Shown here: positions 1 through 11,511 of the stretch, piece after piece | Layout of the letters: the number at the start of each line of letters is the position of its first letter | Position numbering within the stretch: the stretch's first letter is position 1 | NCBI RefSeq assembly: GCF_032362555.1 | Contig: NC_083517.1 | Location: forward strand, 206,001 to 270,000 | Source: Amyelois transitella | Taxonomy: Eukaryota > Arthropoda > Insecta > Lepidoptera > Pyralidae | Length of the DNA stretch: 64,000 bases | Direction: 5' to 3' | The notes under the pieces: generated by a model | What the model was told of the DNA's origin: nothing | Databases searched by the model: none | Seen by the model: the letters and a program-made list of their open reading frames with translations, nothing else | Made by a program: the position numbers and the translations under genes

Positions 1-120
1 GAAAAATGTATGTATTCCACACAACTTTATGACGATCAATCATCTGTCATCTTCCATTACTTATCATTACCTATCAGTGACTGGATTCTGCCAGGTAGCA
101 TCACAATACATCTGATTGAA

Positions 121-330
121 GGACTGTAAAATGCGAAAGTTGTTACTTTCGGGTTCGAATCCCGGTAGGGGCATGATAAGAAAAGAACTTTTCTGATTGG
201 CTTGGGTCTTGGATGTTTATCTATATAAGAATTTATTTGAAAATATAGTATCGTTGAGTTAATATCTCATAACACAAGTCTCGCACTTACTTCGAGGCTA
301 ACTCAATCTGTGTAATTTGTCCCGTATATA
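121..330 (+). mobile_element. Family 2 tRNA-derived SINE, head damaged
   Basis: RNA polymerase III B box gggttcgaatcccgg at 150-164, then the family body (ggcttgggtcttggatgttt, cgaggctaactcaatctgtg) to cccgtata. Confidence 0.75.
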
Positions 331-584
331 CATACATATGGTCACGTCTATATCCCTTGTGGGGTAGACAGAGCCAACAGTCTTGAAAAGACTGATCGGC
401 CACGTTCAGCTATTTGGCTTAATGACAGAATTGAGATCCAAATAGTGACAGGTTGCTAGCCCATCGCCTAAAAAAGAATCTTAAGTTTGTAAGCCTATCT
501 CTTAGTCGCCTTTAACGACTTCCATGGGAACGAGATGGAGTGGTCCTATTCTTTTTTGTATTGGTGCCGGGAACCACACGGCAC
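331..584 (-). mobile_element. Family 1 SINE-like retroposon, full length
   Basis: Read on the minus strand it starts gtgccgtgtggttcccggca and ends in a TATG tail. Other copies below are named by comparison with this layout. It abuts the end of a family 2 SINE at 121-330. Confidence 0.85.
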
Positions 585-831
585 ACCTACATATATTTAT
601 TTATTTATTTTATTTACTTAACTTACTTAATGATCAACATTACGTACTTAGGACCAATATTGTAGGCAGGTGTTACGTCTAGTCTGGTGACCGATCTTTT
701 AGTATTCCCGAGTCGTCATCACGACTTCCCTTTAACTTTCCCTTTTGGCGTACTCCGCTGAGACCACATCATTCCACTTGCCACAATCCTATCATACTTC
801 TTTCGCTTCTCGAATCATCAATAGAAAATCA

Positions 832-1115
832 ACATACATACATATAATATCTCTATATAATATCTATATATATATGTCTATATCCCTTGCAGGGTAGACG
901 GAGCCAACAATCTTGAAAATACTGATAGGCCACGTTCGGCTATTTGGCTTAATGATAGAATTTAGATTCAAATTGTGACAGGTTGCTAGCCCATCGCCTA
1001 AAAGGAGAATCGCAAGTTAATAAGCCTATCCCTTAATCGGCTTTTGCGACATCCATGGGAAAGAGATGGAGTGGCCCTATTCTTTTTTCTATTGGTGCCG
1101 GAAACCACACGGCAC
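832..1115 (-). mobile_element. Family 1 SINE-like retroposon
   Basis: Near-complete; the tail is broken by TA-rich sequence at 840-873. A fragment resembling the family 3 LINE end (ccacttgccacaatcct) lies just before it at 745-830. Confidence 0.8.
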
Positions 1116-1674
1116 AAAAAAAAAACAAAAAATACTAATAAATTTTGATCTATAATAAGACTTTGTAAGCGACGGTGTTGTACAATTTGATTGACAATAT
1201 GGAAGTACTGCTTATAATTATCTGCTAATGGCTATTTTAATTACTCTTTTGGTACTTACGTTAGTTTCGGGGCCAGTCGTTACGAGAGAGAACATCGAAA
1301 TATAAGGTAACCTATAAGGTAATGATGATATAATGATCCAGGTTGGGTCAAATTTTCCTGGTAAAAGGGTCCCAGAGACTGACTCTTCCACATCATTTCG
1401 TAGAAGTCAATGACATGATGTGGATATAATAAAGTTATTATGACATAATGTTACATACTTAATTTCAAAAAGCTCTTGTAATTATAATTCAGGGTCCCAG
1501 AGACCTAAGTTAGAGTCCATTGGCTCGCAGTTAAGAGTTTCATTGTGTTTGTATTACGTAAACTATTATTTGTGCCTAGTCAGGTGGTTTATCAAAACAG
1601 CATTGTGTGTCGTTTGTTTTGTTTAACTAGTGGACAATTAAAATCCATCATTCATATTGGTTGGACCTGCCAAA

Positions 1675-2833
1675 ATGGCCGGCGGCGCGGGATTGTGAGT
1701 AATAACTAATAATTCACTCTTATTCTTTTTACCATTTTTATTAACTTTTCTATCGAACTAATGAGTTTCCACGCAGTTATTAAATGTTTACGTTGTTTCC
1801 ATCAACAGCCAATGATTTTAAATATAAAATTTGTACCTTACTGTCCATGAGAAATAGTGACAGATTCCTTATTACCCGTTATATTTCACAATGAAATGAA
1901 ATTCTATTTCAACAACGTTTATTACTCTTCTTCTTTAGATTGATATTTTGTGCTATTATCACCAATCATTTGAGATTTCAAATTCGCACAGATATAAGTA
2001 CTTACTGCCATGCAAGACGAAGGTTAGTAGATAGTCCTAGTAATATTTCACTTGAAAATTCCAGTTTAATCCTGGGCGCTGTCATATTTGTCACTTTCTG
2101 GAGTGGGATGTTTATCGCCTCGATTCTGAAGGCTGATAAGGAGTCGAACACTCCCACCACCACCCGCTTTTTGTCCAAACAGCACTGGAAGGGCTCTGGG
2201 TACCTGGAATATACTGACTGACGTATGAAGGGCTCGCCCCACTGGTACCTGATGGAAAAGATTTTGAATTATTATAATCAGTAAGTACCTACTGGTTACA
2301 TTTCTTTTGTGTGTAATGTAGTAGTTGTTTATACGTGTGTTCAATATCGTTTGATTTTTTGATTCTAAAAAATATATTCGACGTATTTTCATAGAAAATG
2401 TTTTTATTCATTCCTTGCCTAGGACGATATATAAATAAATATATACCTAACGCACAAATCACACAGATTGAGTTAACCTCAAAGTAAGTCATAGATTTGT
2501 GGTAAGGGATATTAAGTCAACAATACTTCATTCATCCAAGACCCAGGGCAATCAGAAATAGTTCGTTTTCCATCATGACTTGACCGGGAATCGACCTCGG
2601 GGCCTTAGACTCAGGAAATCACGCTCGGAATATGATCAAATGATGAAAATTATTTTAGGGTGCTGTTGACCGGAGTATTATTCTTTAGCCTGTATCTGAT
2701 GACCAAAGACGTGCGAGATGCCGTCATCCAGAAGGTCCAAGCCAAGTTTTTGTCGAGTGACGAAAGGGTTGGCGACGCCTGGGATTACTCTAACAATTGG
2801 CCTTTTGTAAACGATAGTACAGTATCGTTTTAA
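1675..2833 (+). CDS. Small two-helix membrane protein gene, three exons, unrecognised, interrupted by in-frame TGA
   Basis: Exons 1675-1694, 2065-2280 and 2659-2833 join in one phase (20 + 216 + 175 nt, 137 codons) through good splice sites (donors gtgagtaa and gtaagtac; acceptors ccag and tttag). The start ATG (ccaaaATGG) opens MAGGAGF followed by a hydrophobic helix (LILGAVIFVTFWSGMFIA), a polar Lys/Thr/Ser segment, and in exon 3 a second helix (VLLTGVLFFSLYLM) with an acidic, Trp-containing tail ending at TAA 2831-2833. Codon 59 (2219-2221) is TGA in the same phase; it is followed by CGT and then ATG at 2225, so the second half could be a separate 76-codon ORF. A polyadenylation signal aataaa lies at 2873-2878. 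I do not recognise the family. The GC-richer codons and consistent phases across three exons argue for a real gene; readthrough, a dicistronic mRNA, a null allele or a base error are all possible. Confidence 0.55.
2065..2280 (+). CDS. Exon 2 of the two-helix membrane protein gene
   Basis: Starts after ccag (2061-2064) and ends before the strong donor gtaagtac at 2281. It encodes the first membrane helix and the basic linker. It contains the in-frame TGA at 2219-2221 and a possible restart ATG at 2225. Confidence 0.55.
2519..2605 (-). mobile_element. Family 2 SINE fragment
   Basis: atccaagacccagggcaatc to tgaccgggaatcgacctcgg. Confidence 0.6.
2659..2833 (+). CDS. Exon 3 (last) of the two-helix membrane protein gene
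   Basis: Acceptor attttag at 2652-2658. The phase matches exon 2 (CA+G then GTG CTG TTG). It encodes the second hydrophobic helix and a charged C-terminus ending in TAA; aataaa follows 40 nt later. Confidence 0.6.
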
Positions 2834-2872
2834 ACATGGACAATGTAAGTGAACGTGTAATTAAGGATAAGT

Positions 2873-2878
2873 AATAAA
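2873..2878 (+). terminator. Polyadenylation signal aataaa
   Basis: Canonical aataaa 40 nt after the stop codon of the small membrane protein gene. Confidence 0.5.
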
Positions 2879-4741
2879 TTACGTTTGTAAAAATGTAACT
2901 AATTGTTTTATTTATTGTATATTTTTACATTATTTTTCAAAATAACATAATTGTGAATATAAAAAAAACATTTAAAATACAAATAAAATTATACGCTATA
3001 ATGTTGTTTTAAAATACACAAATGAATCTCATCAATATATAATTATTTTTATACATTTTAACAATGTTATATATATTTGTAATTGAATTAGGTCTGTAGG
3101 TACCTATAAATACTTAAAAATATATTGTGATACAATTTTTGTTAGGCAATTTGGGTCAAAGTATGTATCATATTTAAGTTATACAAACTTATACATTTTT
3201 ATACTTTAGTGAGGAGAGTATGTGCGTGTCAAAAGTACCTACGTGTTGTGAAGTAAATTATGTTTGAACGTATAAAACTATTTTTTTTGGATAAATTTGG
3301 TTTTTATGTAGTTTGCCTGCTCGGGTTACGAAATGATACTTTCATATTGGTCCCATAGAAATTTTACCAGAATATATTTTAATCTAATGTAGATACTGCC
3401 TAGGATAAGATAATATATACGAATGATACATCAAACTATTGAAAATAGCAACGGGATGTGCCAAACAGTTCCTACCAATTATCTTACAATTAATACTACT
3501 TACAATAAAAATGTGATAACTGTCAAACAATAAAATTGTAATAAACAATAATTTTCACTAACTACACATACAATTTTATCATAAGTTATTGTGTACATGT
3601 AAACCTAGGTACAAACGTGTTTAAAGCTAATGATCCACTCAACCCTACTTAAAATCTAAATGGGGTAATGTACCTTACCATTATTCACTCTTACCCATAG
3701 AAATCGGAAAAAATATGAGTCCATAGAAATGCCATATTGAATTTGAAACTATAAGAATGACTTGGCAATATTTTGTATTAAACAAGATTTTTTCTGGAGT
3801 TGAAAGTTCAGAGTGATGAAAAAAAATGTGTTATGATGGTGACGCTGTCCTTACTCGTGCAATTATAATCTTCTTCCTCCTGACTTTAGTTCCGGTTACA
3901 TCCTCACCTCTCTGGAGAAGAGCCCGGGCCATACCTTTAACCATGGATCTTAGATTGGGAGAGTCAGGTTTTTACACGAAGCTTCTTCTATTAAACTTGT
4001 GATGTCACATTTACCACTTCTATAGACTTATATTATTCCGAATTCTATGCTTATACCAAATAAATCGATTGTAACTGTTATACTTTTCATGACAACTAAA
4101 TTAATATGTCAGTTAATCTATCACGCTATAAGAAGTAATTGTGTCAGTAAAAGTAACTTTGTAATTAAAGTGATTTTTAATCTGAATCAAAATACTATTC
4201 AGATTTCTATACTTATATTTCATTTCAACTATTAAACACTAATTGAACACTTCAACCTGTGATGAAATTAGTTTATGTAATTCTAGCTTTAGAGGTAGCG
4301 GAAATACAAACTTACCAAAATTTATCATATAATTAGGATTTTTACCAAATCTTCGTAAAAAAGACGAATTGACAGGTTTTTGAAGGTAAGTAAATTTTAT
4401 GAACAACAATAGTTTGTTTTCGAAACATCGTATGCACGAATAGCGATATTCCCGCTACCGTGGGAATTAAAGAAAATCCTTTTTCAGTAGGTATTCCTTT
4501 GGATTAAAAAAAACATTTATCTCCTGTTATAGTTTTATATGTCTATAAGCATTCCCTACGTGATGATAGTGCATTATATTACGATTATAAAAAATGTTGA
4601 CGACCATAAAAATACTCATTCTAGTGGCAAGTTTGGTTGACATACTCGTATTTATAAACTTACATTCGATATACAAATAAAATTAAGTACAAACTATTTT
4701 ACATAAGCATTTACATATTTTTTTATAAACATACTTCAATC

Positions 4742-4883
4742 AGATATGGATTCTTACATACATACATACATATGATCACGTCTATATCCCTAGCGGGGTA
4801 GACAGAGCCACCAGTCTTGAAAATACTGATAGGCCACGCTCAGCTGTTTGGCTTAGTGATAGAATTGAGATATGGATTCTTAC
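4742..4883 (-). mobile_element. Family 1 retroposon, 5'-truncated, with 16-bp target duplication
   Basis: agatatggattcttac occurs at 4742-4757 and again at 4868-4883, bracketing the element (4758-4867). The TATG tail is at one end and the head is missing, the pattern of incomplete reverse transcription. Confidence 0.88.
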
Positions 4884-6121
4884 TAATTATTATTAGTCGC
4901 TCGGTGACCTCCTATCACTGTAACATGATTTCAAACGTCCGAGATAAATAAAGGTTTGTTACGTGCGCGTTTAATACCTGTAGTATTTATAAATAGTATA
5001 ATGCAACACGAATGTTTCAAATCAGTTATGTCATTCATATTGTGATGATATTATCATACTTAATTACAAATTAGATAATTTGTAAAATGGGGTTATTTTC
5101 AATGAAGTAATTTCTTCATCATCATCTTTCTCCTGGTTAGTCCTGCTTGTGTCCACACCTCTCCGGAGACGCCATTGACCCTGACCCTGCACTGGGTGAG
5201 TCAGGCTTTTATTTATTTATTTACTTAAAGCTTAATCGTACAAAATACAAATGAATAGCACAATTGGCGGTCTTAATGCTGGAAGCATTATGTACCAGTC
5301 AACTATTGGGTCATGTACATTTTTACACGAAGCGACTCCCGTCTGACCTCGGACACCTTGGAGTTATTCCAGTCCCATTTGTTGAATCGCCAAGAAATTC
5401 GATGTAAAAATCGTTCCTTTTGCAAAAATAAGTAAGTTGTTATGAACAACACTCAACGGTCCACACCAGGCTTAAAGATTTAAACAAAAATAAACAAACA
5501 CATTCAGAACCATAGACAAATTGGGTTCACACGCAAGTACAAATAATAGTAGCCTGCGTTACATAATATAATATTAGCTATAATCCCTGATTACTGGTAA
5601 ATGCACTGGACATATCATCTTTATAATGAACGGCATAGTTTCGCAAACTCGATTAACAGATCTATCGATTGATAAATTTCAATTCCTGTATTCATTGACT
5701 TATAAATCTTTCATTGATTATTTCTTTTCAATAATTTATTGGTAAGTAGTTCTACTGATACACTATTAAATCTTTTAACGATTGATAGATCGGTCCACAT
5801 AATGTATCGGACCATCATCGGTCACATTGCAATATAAATAGTTAATATAGAAATATCACTTACTACAGCTTAAGAAAAAATTAAAAAAAGATAGAAAGAA
5901 AAAAGTATTTTACGATGATGAAGGAAGTTGGTCATCAAAAATGTAGAAATACCCAGAAAGTAAATTACCTAGAAAGTTGGATTTTTATGATCTCAAGATT
6001 CGAGATATCGTTTAATTCTGATATTTTTGTTCTCTCATTCTAAACATTCATAATGTCCAGTGCATTAACAGTAACGGGGGTTCACATTAGGCAAGTAAGG
6101 TAGACTAAGGTAACAGGTACA

Positions 6122-6227
6122 TTATTTGGAATTGTTCTCGTGCTTCCTCCCCTTGGGATAAAGCCCCTCGATGCCCTTCCCGAACGGACTTTGACCGTTC
6201 GTCGTCAGGTAATAAGATCCTTGGGCA
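6122..6227 (-). CDS. Lipase gene 1, exon 8 (last)
   Basis: Acceptor tttcag at 6228-6233, then one base completing a codon, then the family's C-terminal signature (YYLTTNGQSPFGKG) and stop TAA at 6124-6122. Confidence 0.85.
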
Positions 6228-9200
6228 CTGAAATAAACAAAAAAAGATTCTTAATCTATATATATTAAATATATATATATATAATAGATACCCAGTTTAA
6301 GGGTAAGTAATGTGTTTTATATAGATATTAAATTCTCGTGTCACAATGTTCGTTCCAGTACTCCTCTGAAACGGCTTGATTGATTCTCATGAAATTTTGT
6401 GAGCATATTGAGTAGGTCTAAGAATCGGCCAACATTATTTTTCATGCCCCTTAGTGATAAGGGTTGTAAACCCTTAACATTTTTTTAACCAGAAATTACT
6501 TAAAAATTATTTATAGGTATGGCAAAACAATGTTAGTCGGGACAGCTAGTATACATACATGTTTAGTTTTAATTTCTTTTTGTAGTATTGGTCTTTAATA
6601 AAGCGGGTGACGTAGTTTTTGAGGGTTTTTAAAATATGAAAATGATGACGTTTAATTTAAATAAAAATAGGCTTAAACAGCTCAGAAGCATGGGTATAGT
6701 CTATGTTTAAAAGGATGCAGTTGTTTTAAATGTCACCCTGTACATACATACATACATACATAAAATCACGCCTCTTTCCCGGAGGGGTAGGCAGAGACTT
6801 CCTCTTTCCACTTGCCACGATCCCTGCATACTTCCTTTGCTTCATCCACATTCATAACTCTCTTCATGCAAGCTCGGCGGTTTCGGGTATTTTTGACCTG
6901 ACCCCTGTATATTTCTAAAAATAAAGTACTCGTAGTAAAAATGAATGGTACCTAGTATCACAGTTGACGCCCATGTAGACCATGCCGCGCTCGGGCGCCG
7001 GGTTGTCGCGGAAGCGCTGGTAGCCGGCGGCGGGCGACGCGGGGAAGGCGGCGGGGCGGCGCACCGACTCCGCGTAGAAGCGCCACGAGCGCCAGTGGCT
7101 GCACAGGTCTGCGGTTGTTAACGGAATTACGTGGAAATTAATGATCCGAGTTTTTTTTTTATGTGGATAAGACCATTTAAATGTAATAAATATATGTATA
7201 TACTTCATGATATTCGTCTTATTGTTTGTTGTACATTTTTACATTATATTGAAAAATAAAAGTAATTCAAATAATAATCAACTTTAGTTTTTCAGTATGA
7301 GAGGATAGAGGTATAAAGAGATTTAGAAGAAGTTAAATATTTTATGCAAATTAATTACATCTACAAAATTAGAGATAATTTCCTAGGATGTGTTTAAATA
7401 CACAAGTTAAAAAAGAAAAATATTCAAAATAATAAAAATATTAGGTACAGAAATTAGAAGAAGATCAGAAGATTAAATACGATACTAAAAGGTATAAATC
7501 TGTCTTATTTATCTAGAATTAAGTACAGTCAGATGTATAAAAATTGTGGACAGTCAGTTTCATGTTTTATATAACAACAATTTTTGATCTCGGCACCAAC
7601 AAGCAATCATATACAGCTAGAGAATTATATGTAGATATATAAATAATGTGTTATGTTTCTCCCAAACCATTGAGTTTCAATAGACCGTAATAAGAAAATT
7701 ATAAAAATGAAAATGTGGGTTTTCGTATAAATGATGATTATAGTGCACAGTATATTTACAAGTGATTATATTTATTGGAATTAAATTTTAGTATCTAATT
7801 CATCCCACAGATCCTCCAATATTTTTTCTTGATCCAAACCCGAAGTCAGTATCTGGGTAATCCATTAAATTCCCATTTTAATTTATCTTATTTACATAAA
7901 TTGAGACTCTGAAATAGTAATCACTATACAGTGAAATTAATTTCGTTTTGTCGTTTGATGGGTGGGCGTATCTTTTAACAATGACAGTGAAATTGGACTA
8001 GGTACCTACGTCATTTCTTTTCGTGGTTGTCGTATAAGGCGACTCAAGGCCAGCTATTGTCAAAAACACAATCTTTTTCACGTGATTATAGTAGGTCAAA
8101 TAGGGGTACAAGATTTATTTAATCTAATATGTTTGGTAAAATGTTCATAGTATCAGAATTTATTATTATATCTATATTTATTATTATCAGATTTTCTATT
8201 AGATACACTATTTCAGAATCTCATCAATCAATATTTGCCGTCGTTAGTGCCTTATATTATTGTCTTGATTTGTCAAGTTTTGGAGCTTAACGTCAAAAGT
8301 TATTTTGTTTTTGGCCACCATTATTCTGCATTGCGATTGGATTGAGAAGGGTAACCGTAACTGTTTTGTTTCCTCTCCTTCCTTCGTCGTCTCTTCTCTT
8401 CTTCGCTCAATTTCCTCTTGGGAACTTTGCGAGAAGTGAGTTCGGTCAAGTTTGGTAGGCTGGAAACTTAAGAAACACAACATTCTTTTAACGGAAAAGA
8501 GAATATAATAAAAAGGAAATAATGAAGAATTTAACAAATACATATGTATATAACACAAAAAATGGTACAAAAAATATCTATATATATAGTATGAATATTA
8601 TAAGGTTATATTTTCAAAAGATAGTCACTGGCAGAAAAGAAATTCTCACAAAAGATTCACGTGAAAAAGAAAAATGTTTATAAATGTACATACAAATTAC
8701 TGAAAATACATTCTGAACTATCCTACTGACACCCCCTCCCTATACCTCACATTTTAGTTTTAGAACGCCGGATTCGCTTCTCTTAATATTCTTCTCGACT
8801 TGGGTTAGATATTTTTTTCGAAATACGGACAATGTTGTCCGTCCGGCCAGGGCATGATGAGAAACGATCTTTCACTTATAAGCCTGGGTCTTGGATGTTC
8901 ATATAAATAAGTATATAATATAAAATATAGCATCGTTGAGTTAGTATCTCGTACAAGTCCCGAACTAACTCCGAGGCTAACTCAATCTCAGTAATTTGTC
9001 TCGCATACATTTATTTATTTCGCTTGAGCTTCCTCATACGTAACCACCATAACTTACTATCTTCGGAGAGCGGTATGGGCGCGAACCGCGGGCACCCCGG
9101 CTGGACGCTCTTCCCCCCGTTGGGCCAGAAGTCGGCGCTGCCGGTGCGCACGGGCGCGCCGTAGCCGCCCGCGTCCGTGTGGATCACGTCCACGAACTCC

Positions 9201-11480
9201 GCGTCCTTGGCCGAGACGTGCTCCATCACGACCCCGTCGGGGTAGAAGGCGGGGAAGGCGGGGTCGAGGGCTGTCAATCTGGAATGTGACGCGTAAGCTT
9301 TAAGGCCTTTTTTGTGCCGTGTGGTTCCCGGCACCGATGTTAAAAAGAATAGGACCACTTCATCTCTTTCCCATGGCATGGTAAAAGACTACTAAGATAT
9401 AGGCTTATATACTAGGGATTCTTCTTTTAGGTGATGGGCTAGCAACCTGTCACTATTTCAATATCAATTCTATCATTAAGCCTAACAGCTGTACGTGGCC
9501 TGTCAGCTTTTCAAGACTGCTGGCTTTGTTTACCCCGCAAGGGGAATTCATGAAAAGCTTTAAGGCCTGAGCACACAAAAAGCAGATCAGACAGGAGCGA
9601 TGCAGTTTGGAAGCGGGCCCGCACCAATTTTGATACGAGAAACCTGCTTTTGATGTAAAAAAAAAATGTGCAAATTTTCGTAACCAACTTCCAAAGAAAT
9701 TTATTTTCCAAGCTGGTCTGCTAGCGAAGAAAAATCTTACCAGCTTCACTACCTGTACATATTGTAAAATTCAATCAAGGGAAAGTTGGTATTCTTCTTT
9801 TAGGCGATAGGGTAGCAACCTGTCAATATCTCTATCAAATCTCATTCATGTTCAGCTGACCGTGGCATTTAATTCTTTTTAGACCTTTGACTCTGTCTAC
9901 CTCGTAAGGGATAAAACGTGATATCTACTTATGTTTTCACTTCCAGTGACGGTAAAATACCTTTCCGCCGCCGTGGCAACTCAGTTTCGCAACCGGTTGT
10001 GAATAAGGATTTTTTTATTATATTTAGGCGACTGGTTGCGATGGAAGAATTTTTTTTATAAACGCAATCAGTTGTATTATTTATGTCATTGAAACATCAC
10101 CCACCTTTTAATGGTTTTATTATATTTCGCCTTCAGTTCCCTAGCCGCGTACCCCGCCACGTGGCTCCCCAGGGAGTGTCCTATCACGTGGAGCCGGTCC
10201 AACATCAGACCGCCTTCCAACAGCGTGTTCAGCTTCTCCGCTGCTGCCAACCCTACCTGGAATGTAGCATACAATATTGTTAGTATACTGGTTTCGGGAA
10301 GAAAACTAACATTTTTCGGGAGCCGCATGTTTTCTGAAATTTAGAATAGCTTAGTTCTATTAGCGACTAAAGGATAGGCTAATAAACTTGGGATTCTTCT
10401 TACTATTTGAATCTCAATTACATCATTAATCCATATAGATGAACGTGGCCTTGCTGTCTTTGCAAAACTATTGGCTCTGTCTACCCCGTTATGATAAGAA
10501 GTGGTTCTATTGTAAAGAACCGTAAAGGTATAGGAATCACTTCATATCTTTCCCATGGATGTTGTAAAAGGCAACAAAGGGATCGGCTTATAAACTTGGG
10601 ATTTTTCTTGTAGGCGATGGGATTTCAACGTGTCACAATTTGAATCTCAATTCCAATCTTAAGTTGAACAGCTCAGCATGACCTTTCAGACTATGTGTAT
10701 GAATGTAAGCATAATGTATGTATGCACCATTCTATTCTTCCCCATGAATGTCGTAAAAGGTGACTAAGGGAATATAGGAAACAAGCTTCCATGCTGGTAG
10801 CAACGCAAATCCATGCTGTGTCCCAGTTGCTTTCTTCCTGTTCAGATTGTAAAAGCCAATTAAGGAAAGGCTTGGAAATAATATATAACTTAAATAAACT
10901 TACTGATATTAATAAACCTAAAACATATTATCATAAAATACCTAACAAATATCAAATAAATAAATATACATGTATATACTACAATATAAATGTGGATGCG
11001 TCACGACGACAGCAACTTTATATGTTGAATTTACAATAAAAAAATTCGCAATAAAAAATAAAAAAAAACTTTTTTAGGCGATGGGCTAGCAACATTTCAC
11101 TATTTGAATCTCAATTCTATCATTAAGCCAAATAGCTGAACGTGGCCATTCAGTCTTATCAAGACTGTTGGCTCTGCCTACCCCGGAAGAGATATATGTA
11201 TGTACAATAAAAAAACATGTTTTTGAGGCGGCTGACTTAAAGTAATTGTTTCGTAACCGTGTACAGGAACCGTGGTTTAGAACCACTCGGTCTTATCGTA
11301 ATTAACATACAGAATGTATTCAAATAATGTCATTATATCATCATCACATTAGGCCCGAAACCCTGGCCCTTGTCGATTTATTTCTAATAATAAATAGTTA
11401 TAGACAGGTTTATTATCTTTAGCAGTGAAACTTGTATGGTAATTTTTACTACGCTTTTATTAGCTTGGGTTGTATGTATG

Positions 11481-11511
<31 letters not shown>

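Larger units (their letters stand above)
2840..6121. other. Intergenic, AT-rich, no gene seen
   Basis: Holds the family 1 copy with target duplication, family 10 fragments at 3868-3985 and 5116-5375, and otherwise plain AT-rich sequence. Confidence 0.6.

Noticed and set aside
9279..9379. N-terminal part of the 122-codon minus-strand ORF
   Set aside because: It runs through the acceptor into intron and the inserted SINE.
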